This document shows, one piece after another, positions 53,097 to 62,376 of a stretch of 64,000 bases of DNA (its first letter is position 1; each line of letters begins with the position of its first letter). The notes beneath the pieces were generated by a model. That model searched no databases. It was given only the letters and a program-made list of their open reading frames with translations, and had not been told where the DNA came from. The translations under genes were made by a program, and so were the position numbers. The stretch lies in NCBI GenBank assembly GCA_024233595.1, contig JACKPK010000002.1:62001-126000 (forward strand), given 5' to 3'. The stretch is from Deltaproteobacteria bacterium. Lineage in GTDB: Bacteria > UBA10199 > JADGCS01.

Positions 53097-53124
53097 TGTA
53101 GGGGCAGGCCCCTGTGTCTGCCCG
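53097..53124. repeat. Dispersed short repeat (AGGGGCAGGCCCCTG type)
   Basis: A palindromic, GC-rich segment lies 16 bases before hslV. A similar sequence (TGTGGGGTAGGCCCC...GCCTGCCG) is present at 62907-62932. It could form a small hairpin upstream of the hslV ribosome-binding site. Confidence 0.55.
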
Positions 53125-53139
53125 ATTTTGGAGATACAT

Positions 53140-53670
53140 ATGTTTGAAGGAACAACCATTGTTGCGGTGAAAAAAGGCAAGCAAGTGTCGGTTGCAGGCG
53201 ATGGTCAAGTGAGTCTTGGCAACACGGTGATGAAAGGCAAGGCGCGCAAGGTGCGTCGCATGAACGAAGGCAAGGTTGTTGCTGGTTTTGCGGGTTCCAC
53301 TGCCGATGCCTTCACGTTGTTTGAAAAGTTCGAAGGCAAACTCAAAGAGCATTCTGGCAATCTTATGCGTGCTGCGGTTGAATTGGCCAAAGACTGGCGC
53401 ACCGATCGCATTTTACGTAAGCTCGAAGCGCTCTTGATTGTGGCTGATCAAGAAAGCCTGTTTACCATTTCGGGCACGGGCGATGTCATTGAACCCGATG
53501 ACGGCATTTGCGCTATTGGCTCTGGCGGTATGTACGCCTTGAGTGCTGCGCGTGCGCTGGCAGAAAACACAGATTTAACGCCAGAACAAATCGTGCAAAA
53601 GGCCATGAACATTGCGGCCGATATCTGCATCTACACCAATCACAACATCACCACTGAATCTTTAGGTTAG
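53140..53670 (+). CDS. hslV: ATP-dependent protease subunit HslV
   Basis: The start is ATG 53140, 6 bases after TTGGAG, giving MFEGTTIVAVKKG. The catalytic Thr follows a short four-residue leader, as in many non-enterobacterial HslV. Conserved VAGDGQVSLGNTVMKG, GFAGSTADAFTLFEKFE and GSGGMYALSAARAL. It forms the proteolytic double hexamer activated by HslU, encoded 18 bases downstream. Confidence 0.95.
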   Translation: MFEGTTIVAVKKGKQVSVAGDGQVSLGNTVMKGKARKVRRMNEGKVVAGFAGSTADAFTLFEKFEGKLKEHSGNLMRAAVELAKDWRTDRILRKLEALLIVADQESLFTISGTGDVIEPDDGICAIGSGGMYALSAARALAENTDLTPEQIVQKAMNIAADICIYTNHNITTESLG

Positions 53671-53688
53671 TATTTTTAAGGATAACTC

Positions 53689-55131
53689 ATGTCAGAAAAT
53701 GAAAGCGGACAAAACCAAGAGTCCATTAAGAATTTAAGCCCTCGTGAAATTGTACAAGAGCTTGATCGTTTCATCATCGGTCAAAAAGATGCCAAGCGCG
53801 CGGTTGCCATTGCCTTGCGCAATCGCTGGCGTCGTTTGCGTGTGGAAGGCGACATGCGCGAAGAGATCACGCCTAAAAACATCATCATGATTGGCCCAAC
53901 CGGTGTTGGCAAAACCGAGATCGCGCGTCGTTTGGCAAAACTCGCGGAAGCACCGTTTTACAAGGTCGAAGCGTCTAAGTTCACAGAAGTGGGTTATGTT
54001 GGCAAAGACGTGGAATCCATGGTGCGTGATCTTGTGGAAATTGCAGTGAACATGGTGCGTGAACAAGAGCGCGAGCGCGTGAAGAAAAAAGCTGAAGAGT
54101 TAGCGGAAGAACGTTTGCTCGATATTTTATTGCCGCCCAAAAAAGAAACAGCCAAACCGCTTTCTTTTGAAGAGAACGCAGAAGACAAAACACCAGCTGC
54201 ACCCGCCGATGAATCAGCTAGCAAGACGCGAGAAAAAATGCGTCAGATGTTGCGCGATGGCAAATTAGATGATCGCAAGGTGGAACTGGACCCACCAAGC
54301 GCACAAGGGCCAACGCCTAACTTTGGTGGTGGCATGCCCATGGTCGAAATCATTTCGGCGGGTGGCACCATGGATGATCTTTCTAACAATTTAAAAGACA
54401 TGTTTGGCAACATGTTCCCGTCCAAAGATAAAAAGCGTAAGTACACTGTGCCTGAAGCGCTAAAGGTCTTGGCCTCTGACGAAGCTAATAAACTTTTGGA
54501 CATGGAAAGCATCACCAAACAAGCGGTGAAGTTGGCTGAGAATAACGGCATTATCTTTTTAGATGAAATCGATAAGATCGCTGGTAATTCGGAATCGCGT
54601 GGTGGTCCTGATGTGAGTCGTGAAGGTGTGCAGCGCGATATTCTTCCCATTGTTGAAGGTTCTACGGTTTCGACCAAGTATGGTTTTGTGAAAACCAATC
54701 ATGTGCTTTTCATTGCCTCGGGCGCGTTTCATGTGACCAAGCCAAGCGATTTGATCCCGGAACTGCAAGGGCGTTTTCCGATCCGTGTGGAATTGCATTC
54801 GCTTAAAAAAGAAGAGTTCTTGCGCATTTTAAAAGAGCCGCAAAACTCTTTACTCAAACAGTACAGCGCTTTGATGAACACAGAAAATGTCACTTTGGAT
54901 TTTAAAGATGATGCCGTAGAGGCCATGGCCGATTTGGCAGCGCAAGCCAATGACCAAATGGAGAACATTGGCGCGCGTCGCTTGCACACCATTTTAGAAA
55001 AAGTCATGGATGACATTTCTTTTGAAGCAAGCGAGAAACGTGGTGAGACTTTTCACATTGATGCGGCTTACATCCAAGAACGCTTGGCTGATGTGATTAA
55101 GAATCAGGATTTGAGTCAGTATATTTTATAA
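53689..55131 (+). CDS. hslU: HslU AAA+ unfoldase
   Basis: The protein has 480 residues. It unfolds substrates for HslV. The Walker A motif GPTGVGKTE is near residue 70. The intermediate domain spans about residues 110-260, with acidic and Ala-rich variable parts. Walker B IIFLDEIDKIAG is followed by SRGGPDVSREGVQRDLLP-like RGGPDVSREGVQRDILPIVE, and the C-terminal tail ends QDLSQYIL, which docks into HslV. Complete. Confidence 0.96.
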   Translation: MSENESGQNQESIKNLSPREIVQELDRFIIGQKDAKRAVAIALRNRWRRLRVEGDMREEITPKNIIMIGPTGVGKTEIARRLAKLAEAPFYKVEASKFTEVGYVGKDVESMVRDLVEIAVNMVREQERERVKKKAEELAEERLLDILLPPKKETAKPLSFEENAEDKTPAAPADESASKTREKMRQMLRDGKLDDRKVELDPPSAQGPTPNFGGGMPMVEIISAGGTMDDLSNNLKDMFGNMFPSKDKKRKYTVPEALKVLASDEANKLLDMESITKQAVKLAENNGIIFLDEIDKIAGNSESRGGPDVSREGVQRDILPIVEGSTVSTKYGFVKTNHVLFIASGAFHVTKPSDLIPELQGRFPIRVELHSLKKEEFLRILKEPQNSLLKQYSALMNTENVTLDFKDDAVEAMADLAAQANDQMENIGARRLHTILEKVMDDISFEASEKRGETFHIDAAYIQERLADVIKNQDLSQYIL

Positions 55132-55153
55132 TTTGATTAAGAGAACTCCTGGT

Positions 55154-56035
55154 ATGAAAGACATTATTTCTAAAGCAGGCACTTTGATTGAAGCTTTGCC
55201 TTATTTGCAAAAGTTTCGCGGCAAGGTTTTTGTATTCAAATACGGTGGTCACGCCATGGTCGATGAAACCCTGCGTCAGTCTTTTGTGCGCGATGTGGTT
55301 TTGCTCAAGCATGTGGGGATTCACCCCGTTGTTGTGCATGGTGGTGGTCCTCAGATCAAAGAAACGCTTGATCAGCTTGGTGTGCAAAGTCAGTTTGTTA
55401 ACGGTTTGCGTGTGACTGATAAAGAAACCATGAAGATTGTCGAAATGGTTTTGGTGGGGCGCGTGAATAGCGAGATCGTCAATCTGTTTAATAAAATGGG
55501 TGGCGCTGCTGTTGGTTTGTCGGGGGTCGATGGCAATCTTTTGCAAGCTGTAAAAATGCCAAAACAAAAAATCAAAAACCAAGATGGCAGCACACAGGAA
55601 TGTGATTTGGGTTTTGTTGGTGAAATCAAAAATGTGAACCCGAAGCTTGTGAACAAATTGGTGTACGAAGAAAATTTTATCCCAGTGATTTCTCCCATTG
55701 GCATTTCTGAAGAAGGTGATTCCTTAAACATTAACGCCGACACAGCCGCTGCCGAAATTGCCAAAGCCTTGCATGCCGAAAAACTCATTCTCATCACGGA
55801 TGTTGATGGCGTTAAAGGCAAAGATGGCAAGGTGATGAGTGTGTTGCGCAAAAAACAAGTCAAAGACATGATCGAAGAAGGCGTGATCTCCGGTGGCATG
55901 ATCCCAAAAATTTCATCGGGCTTAGAGGCTTTGCATCACGGCGTGGAATCTGTCGCGATTGTGAATGGCCAAATTCAACACGCGATCCTGTTGGAAATTT
56001 TTACCGATGAAGGTGTGGGGACAATGGTTTATTAG
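55154..56035 (+). CDS. argB: Acetylglutamate kinase
   Basis: The start is ATG 55154 rather than TTG 55133. 293 residues. Amino-acid kinase fold: VFKYGGHAMVDE, HPVVVHGGGPQI, VGLSGVDGNLL, NINADTAAAEIA and ILITDVDGV. It phosphorylates N-acetylglutamate in arginine synthesis and is often the feedback point. It starts the argB-argF-argG run, 22 bases after hslU. Confidence 0.94.
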   Translation: MKDIISKAGTLIEALPYLQKFRGKVFVFKYGGHAMVDETLRQSFVRDVVLLKHVGIHPVVVHGGGPQIKETLDQLGVQSQFVNGLRVTDKETMKIVEMVLVGRVNSEIVNLFNKMGGAAVGLSGVDGNLLQAVKMPKQKIKNQDGSTQECDLGFVGEIKNVNPKLVNKLVYEENFIPVISPIGISEEGDSLNINADTAAAEIAKALHAEKLILITDVDGVKGKDGKVMSVLRKKQVKDMIEEGVISGGMIPKISSGLEALHHGVESVAIVNGQIQHAILLEIFTDEGVGTMVY

Positions 56036-56073
56036 GGACTAGAGGCGAGGGGCCAGGGGTTTGTGGTTAGTGT

Positions 56074-56979
56074 ATGAAGAATTTTTTGACCTTAAAATCA
56101 TTTTCAAAGAGTGATCTCGAAGAGATTTTGCAACGCGCCATTGAGCTTAAAGCACTCAAAAAGCAAGGTGCTTGTCCGCAAACACTTAAGGGCAAAACGC
56201 TCGCCATGATTTTTGAAAAATCATCAACACGAACACGCGTGTCTTTTGAAGTGGGCATGGCGCTTTTGGGTGGGCATGCTATTTATTTAAATCAAGATGT
56301 GTCGCAGATTGGTCGTGGTGAGTCTTATGGTGACACGGCCAAGGTTCTTTCGCGTTACGCAGATTTAATTTTGTTCCGCACCTTTGAGCACCAACGTTTA
56401 GAAGAGCTTGCCAAGCACGCCAGTGTTCCGGTCATTAATGGTTTAACAGATGCGTTTCACCCTTGTCAGCTTGTAGCCGATTTGGTGACCTTAAAAGAAA
56501 AGGGCAAGGATCTTTCTAAAATGATCGTGGCCTATGTGGGTGATGGCAACAACATGACGCATTCGTGGATTGTGGCGAGTCACATTTTTGGTTTTGAATT
56601 GCGCGTGGCCACGCCCAAGGGATTTGAACCGGACCAAACTATTCTTAAAGAACACAATGATCACAATCGCATCATTTTAAATGCTGATGTGAACGTGGCT
56701 GTGCAAGATGCTGATGTGATTGTGACCGACACTTGGTTTTCGATGGGGCAAGAGGTCAGTGAGCAAAAGAAAAAAGCGTTTGCGCCATTTCAGGTTAATC
56801 TGGCGCTTGTGAAAAAAGCAAAACCCGATGTGTTGGTTTTGCATTGTTTGCCAGCGCATCGCGAAGAAGAAATCACATCAGAAGTTTTAGATGGACCGCA
56901 TTCGGTTGTTTTTGATGAGGCGGAGAATCGCTTGTATGGGCAAATGGCTGTGATGGAAAGACTTGGAGAATTTTTATGA
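56074..56979 (+). CDS. argF: Ornithine carbamoyltransferase
   Basis: The protein has 301 residues. Carbamoyl phosphate-binding STRTRVSFEVGM, HPCQLVADL, and the ornithine motif VLHCLPAHREEEIT. It makes citrulline. Its stop overlaps the argG start (ATGA). Confidence 0.95.
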   Translation: MKNFLTLKSFSKSDLEEILQRAIELKALKKQGACPQTLKGKTLAMIFEKSSTRTRVSFEVGMALLGGHAIYLNQDVSQIGRGESYGDTAKVLSRYADLILFRTFEHQRLEELAKHASVPVINGLTDAFHPCQLVADLVTLKEKGKDLSKMIVAYVGDGNNMTHSWIVASHIFGFELRVATPKGFEPDQTILKEHNDHNRIILNADVNVAVQDADVIVTDTWFSMGQEVSEQKKKAFAPFQVNLALVKKAKPDVLVLHCLPAHREEEITSEVLDGPHSVVFDEAENRLYGQMAVMERLGEFL

Positions 56980-58187
56980 ATCAAAAAATTAATAAAGTGG
57001 TGTTGGCTTACTCTGGTGGATTGGACACCAGTGTTATTGTAAAGTGGCTCATTGAAAACTACGAATGCGAAGTGGTTTGTTTTGCTGCCGATCTTGGGCA
57101 AGGTGAAGAGCTTGCTCCCTTGAACGAAAAGGCCATTAAAACGGGTGCCAGTAAAATTTACATAGAAGATCTGCGCGAAGAATTTGTGCGTGATTTTGTG
57201 TTCCCGATGTTTCGCGCCAATGCTTTGTACGAAGGCACTTATTTACTTGGCACGTCTATAGCGCGTCCCTTAATTGCAAAAAAACAAATCGAGATTGCCG
57301 ATGCTGAAGGTGCCGAAGCAGTTAGTCATGGTGCCACGGGCAAGGGTAATGATCAGGTGCGTTTTGAAATGACTTATTACGCTCTTAAGCCGGATGTGCG
57401 CGTGATTGCTCCGTGGCGCGAATGGGATTTATTGAGCCGCACAAAGCTGATCCAGTACGCGGAAAAAAATGGCATCCCTGTTGAGAACATCAAAGCCAAA
57501 CCTTACTCCATGGATCGCAACCTTTTGCACATCAGTTTTGAAGGCAGTATCTTGGAAGACCCGTGGCAGGAAGCTCCGGAAGAAATGTACGTGTTGAGTG
57601 TGTCGCCAGAAAAAGCGCCTGACAAAGCCACCGAGATCGAAATCGAATTTAGAAACGGTGATCCGATCAAGCTCAACGGCGAAGAGCTTTCGGCGGCACA
57701 GATGCTGGCACAGCTTAATGGTTTGGGTGGTGTGAATGGCATTGGTCGAGTGGATTTGGTCGAGAATCGTTTTGTGGGCATGAAGTCTCGCGGTGTTTAC
57801 GAAACCCCGGGCGGTACGATTTTATTCAAGGCCCGCCGCGCTTTGGAATCCATCACTTTGGATCGCGAGGTCATGCATCTTAGAGACAAGCTCATGCCAG
57901 ATTACGCGCGTCTTGTTTACAATGGTTTTTGGTACGCTCCTGAGCGGGAACTCATTCAACAACTTATTGATGAAAGTCAGCAACCCGTGAATGGTTCTGT
58001 GCGTTTGAAGTTGTACAAGGGCAATGTGATTGTCACGGGACGCAAATCAGATCAGTCTTTATTTAATCCTGAATTTGCGACTTTTGAAGAAGATGATGTT
58101 TACAATCAAGCGGATGCCGAAGGGTTCATTAAACTCAATGCTTTGAGAATGCGTATTCGAAAACTGCAGGAGAAACACAGTCGATGA
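56976..58187 (+). CDS. argG: Argininosuccinate synthase
   Basis: The protein has 403 residues. PP-loop AYSGGLDTSVIVKWL at residues 10-24, SHGATGKGNDQVRFE, and substrate-binding YSMDRNLLHISFEG. It condenses citrulline with aspartate. argH is not in the window. The stop overlaps the next gene (ATGA). Confidence 0.96.
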   Translation: MNQKINKVVLAYSGGLDTSVIVKWLIENYECEVVCFAADLGQGEELAPLNEKAIKTGASKIYIEDLREEFVRDFVFPMFRANALYEGTYLLGTSIARPLIAKKQIEIADAEGAEAVSHGATGKGNDQVRFEMTYYALKPDVRVIAPWREWDLLSRTKLIQYAEKNGIPVENIKAKPYSMDRNLLHISFEGSILEDPWQEAPEEMYVLSVSPEKAPDKATEIEIEFRNGDPIKLNGEELSAAQMLAQLNGLGGVNGIGRVDLVENRFVGMKSRGVYETPGGTILFKARRALESITLDREVMHLRDKLMPDYARLVYNGFWYAPERELIQQLIDESQQPVNGSVRLKLYKGNVIVTGRKSDQSLFNPEFATFEEDDVYNQADAEGFIKLNALRMRIRKLQEKHSR

Positions 58188-58993
58188 GTTTTGTTTTTGT
58201 TTCAAAACCACGCTTTTTCTTGAGCCTGATGTTGTTTCTGGTGCTTGGTGTGTTTGCGGTGCAAGCGCAACCGCTTTCTTTGAATCAAAAGGTGCCGGTT
58301 TTGTTGCAAGCCTTAGAAAAAGACCCCAACAATGCTAAAGTTAAAGCAGAGTTGGCGTATTTGTACGCGCAGGGCATGGAGTACAAAAGAGCGGCTGAGA
58401 TTTACCAAAGTTTATTGGGTCGCGAAGAAATCAATCAAGACATGTTGCTCACGGAGTTGTGTTTTTTGCACACCAGTTTGCGCGAAAAAGACAAAGCACT
58501 TTCTTATTGTGGTGATCTTGCCAAACGTCATCCACAGGACGCGTTGTTAATGGATAATCTTGGTTTGAGTCATTTTAAGTTTGCTGATTTTCAAGGAGCC
58601 TTGCCTTATTTCTTAAAGGCGCTTTCTTTGAATCCAAATTCTGGGCTGATTCGTTACCATGTTGCTCAGGTTTTTTTGGCATTTCAAGAAAACCAAGCGG
58701 CGCGAACCTGGCTGAAAAACACTTTAGAAATTAAAGGTTTGCCCGATCAAGAGCAGGTGTTGGCGTTTCATGGTTTGTATCAGGTCAACTTGCTCTTAAA
58801 AAATTATGACGAGGCTCTGCAGGCCGCGTGGCAGGCTTATCAGCTGTCGCAAAATGGCTTGTATTTGGGCAAAACCATTTACGCAGGCATCAAAGCCTAT
58901 CAGGTCTTGGTGTATTTTATCGTGAGCGCTGTGTTGCTCTGGTTTTGCTATTATTTTGGCGAAAGGGTAAATCGGTTTCTCAAGAACGAATGA
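58184..58993 (+). CDS. Exported TPR protein with C-terminal membrane helix
   Basis: The protein has 269 residues. A signal peptide (FFLSLMLFLVLGVFAVQAQ) is followed by five or so TPR-like repeats (for example ALLMDNLGLSHFKFADFQGA, ALPYFLKALSLNPNSG) and a membrane helix near the end (VYFIVSAVLLWFCYYFGE). The TPR part is probably periplasmic, anchored in the inner membrane. It overlaps argG and the TolC gene (ATGA), so it likely belongs to the export cluster downstream. Confidence 0.75.
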   Translation: MSFVFVSKPRFFLSLMLFLVLGVFAVQAQPLSLNQKVPVLLQALEKDPNNAKVKAELAYLYAQGMEYKRAAEIYQSLLGREEINQDMLLTELCFLHTSLREKDKALSYCGDLAKRHPQDALLMDNLGLSHFKFADFQGALPYFLKALSLNPNSGLIRYHVAQVFLAFQENQAARTWLKNTLEIKGLPDQEQVLAFHGLYQVNLLLKNYDEALQAAWQAYQLSQNGLYLGKTIYAGIKAYQVLVYFIVSAVLLWFCYYFGERVNRFLKNE

Positions 58994-60336
58994 CAACAAA
59001 ACACAAATACCTTGCCCCTCTTTTTATTTTTATTGTTTTGATCTTGTTTTCTGCAAGATCATTTGCTGACTCACAGGTGCTAACCTTATCGCTGGACGAT
59101 TGCATTCGTTACGCGTTGAATAACAACGAAGACATTAAAATGGCTCATTACGATGTGGTCGGGTCGATCGCACAAAAAATAGAAGCCACCAAACGTTATG
59201 TGCCTGTTGTTAAATACCAATACCGCATTGCTCCTGTTCCTAAAGACGTAAACAACCCGGCACAGTCATTTTTTAGTGGCGACATTTCAGTTTTTAATTC
59301 TTTTAAAATTGAAGCCGGTATTCCGGTGACTACCTTTGGTCGTCTTGCCATTTCTAAAGAGTTGGCAGACATTGGCATTGATGCTTCTCGTTTGCAAAAG
59401 CAGCGCAAGGCTGATGAGATCCTGCTTGATGTCTATAAGTTGTATCATGGCATTTTGTTGGCCGATGAACTTTCGATTTTGGCGCAAAAAGGTTTGGATG
59501 CCATCTCTGATAAAATTGGCGAGCTGGAACGCGAAGAGAATGCTGATCAGTTACAAATTTTAAAGCTCAAAGCGGTTTTGTATCAGGTCGAAAAGAAAGC
59601 CGATGAAGCGTATAAAAAGGGCACCATTGCCAAGGCCATGTTGAAGTACCGTTTGGGTTTGGAAGATGATGTGGTGCTTCTGCTAAAAAACAAAACTTTA
59701 AATAAAGAACACTTTCCGTATCGTTCTTACGAAGATCTTCTGAAGCAAGCCAAAAACAGTCGAGCTGAATTCAAGCTTTTGCAAAAGCAAGTTTGGGCCA
59801 AAGATAAACAATTGCAATTGGAAAAACGCGAGTATTATCCCAAGCTGATTTTAGGCTCATTCATTGATTATGGCGTGAGCCCCGGTATCATTGGTGACGA
59901 AGATGATTCGGCTTTTAACAATCCTTTTAACTTCACGCGTGCTGGTGTGGGGTTTGAGCTTGCTGGTGAATTGGATTTTAGAAAAATAAAATCCAAAGTC
60001 GAGAAAGCCAAAGCCGAAAAGTACAAAGCCATTGCTGAAAAGCGTTCCAAACACAGGCTTTTAGAAATCGACATGAAAAATTCATTTTTAGAGTTAGAGC
60101 AGCGTCGCAAATTGTTAATGCGAGCGGAACAAGAAAAGAAATCTGCACGTCAGGTGGTGTTTTTGACCAAAAGCAATTTGGACATTGGACTTGGTGAAAA
60201 AAAGGATTATTTAGAAGCTGTGCAGAGCTATTTGTTGATTCAGGCCGCGTTGTACGAAAATATTTTTAATTACAATACAGCTGTGGCAAAGATCAAATCA
60301 CAGATTGGCACGTTATACGATGTGAATCAGTTGTAA
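58990..60336 (+). CDS. TolC-family outer-membrane efflux protein
   Basis: 448 residues from ATG 58990, overlapping the upstream TGA. The open frame extends further upstream but without justification. Signal peptide FIFIVLILFSARSFADS. TolC features: LSLDDCIRYALNNNEDI at the start of repeat 1, long coiled-coil helices, and second-repeat YDSYLEAVQSYLLIQAALYE-like DYLEAVQSYLLIQAALYENI. It is the channel part of a tripartite or lipid-transport system. No adaptor or pump is encoded nearby. Confidence 0.85.
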   Translation: MTTKHKYLAPLFIFIVLILFSARSFADSQVLTLSLDDCIRYALNNNEDIKMAHYDVVGSIAQKIEATKRYVPVVKYQYRIAPVPKDVNNPAQSFFSGDISVFNSFKIEAGIPVTTFGRLAISKELADIGIDASRLQKQRKADEILLDVYKLYHGILLADELSILAQKGLDAISDKIGELEREENADQLQILKLKAVLYQVEKKADEAYKKGTIAKAMLKYRLGLEDDVVLLLKNKTLNKEHFPYRSYEDLLKQAKNSRAEFKLLQKQVWAKDKQLQLEKREYYPKLILGSFIDYGVSPGIIGDEDDSAFNNPFNFTRAGVGFELAGELDFRKIKSKVEKAKAEKYKAIAEKRSKHRLLEIDMKNSFLELEQRRKLLMRAEQEKKSARQVVFLTKSNLDIGLGEKKDYLEAVQSYLLIQAALYENIFNYNTAVAKIKSQIGTLYDVNQL

Positions 60337-60370
60337 GGCTGGTCGACATGACAAAATTTTTGAGGTCCCC

Positions 60371-61105
60371 ATGAAGTTTTTTTTGATGATGTTAATGAGT
60401 GTTTTGGTTTTAAATTGTTCGTCATCTTCGCAAGATGCAGGTCAACAAACTGACTCCGTTCAGCCAGAGCAAAAAAAGGCTGAGCGCACTTACGACATTG
60501 ACCCCGAAATTTTAGAACAACCAGGGCAACCTGTGCCCCCTGATCAAATCGTTCCGCCATTGCAGGCCATTAAAGATCTGGATAAAACCATTGAACAATA
60601 CCAGTTGGGCAGTGATTTAACACCGGAGCAAGTCGAGCAAAACAAAGAGCTCAAACGCAAAATCATTCGTGGTACTTTTGACATTCGCGAGCTCTGTCGT
60701 TTGTCATTGGGAAGTCATTGGGAAACGCTGGCGCAAAAGCAACGCGATTATTTTGTGAGTTTGATGACACGTCTTCTAGAAACCAAAGCGATTTTTTCTA
60801 AAGAACAATTACGTGGTGGCGATAAACTATACACCATTAACTACAACAAAGAGACACTCGATAATAATGAAAAAACCAAGTCGACTGTTTACACGCAAAT
60901 GTATGTGCCAAAAGAAAAAATGAATTTGGACATCACCTACAAATTGCTCAAAACGCCTTATGGCTGGAAAATTTTTGACGTGATTGTGGATGAGGCTTCT
61001 TTGCTTTCCAATTACAAAGTGCAGTTCCACCGCATCATCGACAAAAACGGATTTGATGATCTTGTGGGACGCATGGAGAAAAAACTGAAAGACATTTCCA
61101 AGTGA
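60371..61105 (+). CDS. MlaC/Ttg2D-like phospholipid-binding lipoprotein
   Basis: The protein has 244 residues. The lipobox at LVLNC makes it a lipoprotein, whereas classical MlaC is soluble. MlaC motifs: IRELCRLSLGSHWETL, YTQMYVPKEKMNLDI, and the signature WKIFDVIVDEASLLSNYKVQF followed by a helix. It carries phospholipids between membranes. Its neighbours TolC and the TPR protein suggest a fixed transport complex. No MlaD/E/F is in the window. Confidence 0.8.
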   Translation: MKFFLMMLMSVLVLNCSSSSQDAGQQTDSVQPEQKKAERTYDIDPEILEQPGQPVPPDQIVPPLQAIKDLDKTIEQYQLGSDLTPEQVEQNKELKRKIIRGTFDIRELCRLSLGSHWETLAQKQRDYFVSLMTRLLETKAIFSKEQLRGGDKLYTINYNKETLDNNEKTKSTVYTQMYVPKEKMNLDITYKLLKTPYGWKIFDVIVDEASLLSNYKVQFHRIIDKNGFDDLVGRMEKKLKDISK

Positions 61106-62376
61106 GTGACGCTCCTTACAAAAGAGCCATCATCATCCTAGCTGATGGCGCCAGGCCAGATGTTTTAAACGAAGAAATGGCCAAGGGCAATTTGCCAAAC
61201 ATGGCCGATTACTTTGCGGCCAAGGGCACCAATAAATCCATGCTCACCTGTTTTCCTTCCACAACAGGCCCTGCGTATTTGCCTTATGTGACAGGATGTT
61301 TTCCGGGCACTTGTAATGTTCCCGGGATTCGTTGGTTTGATAAACCGCATTACGCCAAGTCAGGTTGGGGCTTTAAAAGCTTTCGTAGTTATTGTGGGCC
61401 AGAGACCATGTTTTTGGATTCGGACATGAATCCAAAAATCAAAACGGCGTGGGAAGTTTTTCCGCAATCAAAAAGTATTTTTAATGGCGTCACCAAGGGC
61501 ATTAAAAAAGGGCATGACCTGACCAGTGGTGGGCGTATTTGGCATTACTATTACGCGCACATGACAGATCGTTGGTCTTACATTGATCGTGTGGCTTCGC
61601 ACACTATGACCAAAATGATTGCCAGCAAGGATTTCGACTTTGCGTTTGTGGTGTTTCCCAGTGTCGATGAGTACTCGCATCGCAGTTCGGTGTTTCACGA
61701 TCGTGTGCGCAAGGCGTATCAAGAAATTGATTCTTACATTGGTAAGATGCGCGAGGATTTGCGTCGCGTTGGTTTAGAAGAAGAGACTTTGGTGTTTGTG
61801 GTTGCGGATCATGGGCTGTCGGACACACATTCGCATTTTGATGTGGGTCCTTGGTTGGAACAAGAAAAAGGCCTGCGTACTTTTTATTACACCAACATCG
61901 CTAAGTTTAAATTTGATGCGGCCAGCATGGTGTCGGGTAACGGCATGGTGCATCTTTATTTTAAAGGCCAAGAGGGCTGGAAGGGCCGCAAGTGTTTTGA
62001 AGAGATCTCGCATGAGTCTCTTTTGCTCGATGAATTGCGCATTCACCCTGCAGTGGCTTTGGTGGCCACACAAGGCGCAAACAGCGCCATTCATGTGCAG
62101 ACCGAAAAAGGTCATGGTTCGTTTCGTTACGATTTAGCTCGTGATCAAATCCTTTATGAGTTTGATCGCGATGATCCTCTTGGGATTTTTAAAGGTGGTG
62201 AAGCGGTCTTGAGCAATGGTTTTAGCATGCGCGAATCCTTAGCGAGTTTTTACGATTCTTATTTTCCAGATGTGTTTTGTCAGCTTTTTTTGGCAATTGT
62301 TTCAATCGCCTCGTACTGGCGATATTGTGCTGTCGGCTTGCGCGTTCCGGTCGCGACTTTCGTGTTAGAGTTTTGA
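61102..62376 (+). CDS. Alkaline phosphatase superfamily/phosphodiesterase, C-terminus disrupted by frameshift
   Basis: The gene starts at GTG 61102, overlapping the upstream TGA. Type I phosphodiesterase/nucleotide pyrophosphatase fold: IIILADGARPDVL (metal Asp), CFPSTTGPAYLPYVTG (nucleophile Thr), PSVDEYSHRSS, and VADHGLSDTHSHFD. After residue about 392, at a T7 run (62285-62291), the frame is wrong. The expected continuation SPRTGDIVLSA is in the +1 frame (62306-62338). GRDFRVRV follows in a third frame and EHPLHKM back in the +1 frame. The displayed tail of about 30 residues is thus spurious. It may be inactive or affected by sequence errors. Confidence 0.8.
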   Translation: MSDAPYKRAIIILADGARPDVLNEEMAKGNLPNMADYFAAKGTNKSMLTCFPSTTGPAYLPYVTGCFPGTCNVPGIRWFDKPHYAKSGWGFKSFRSYCGPETMFLDSDMNPKIKTAWEVFPQSKSIFNGVTKGIKKGHDLTSGGRIWHYYYAHMTDRWSYIDRVASHTMTKMIASKDFDFAFVVFPSVDEYSHRSSVFHDRVRKAYQEIDSYIGKMREDLRRVGLEEETLVFVVADHGLSDTHSHFDVGPWLEQEKGLRTFYYTNIAKFKFDAASMVSGNGMVHLYFKGQEGWKGRKCFEEISHESLLLDELRIHPAVALVATQGANSAIHVQTEKGHGSFRYDLARDQILYEFDRDDPLGIFKGGEAVLSNGFSMRESLASFYDSYFPDVFCQLFLAIVSIASYWRYCAVGLRVPVATFVLEF

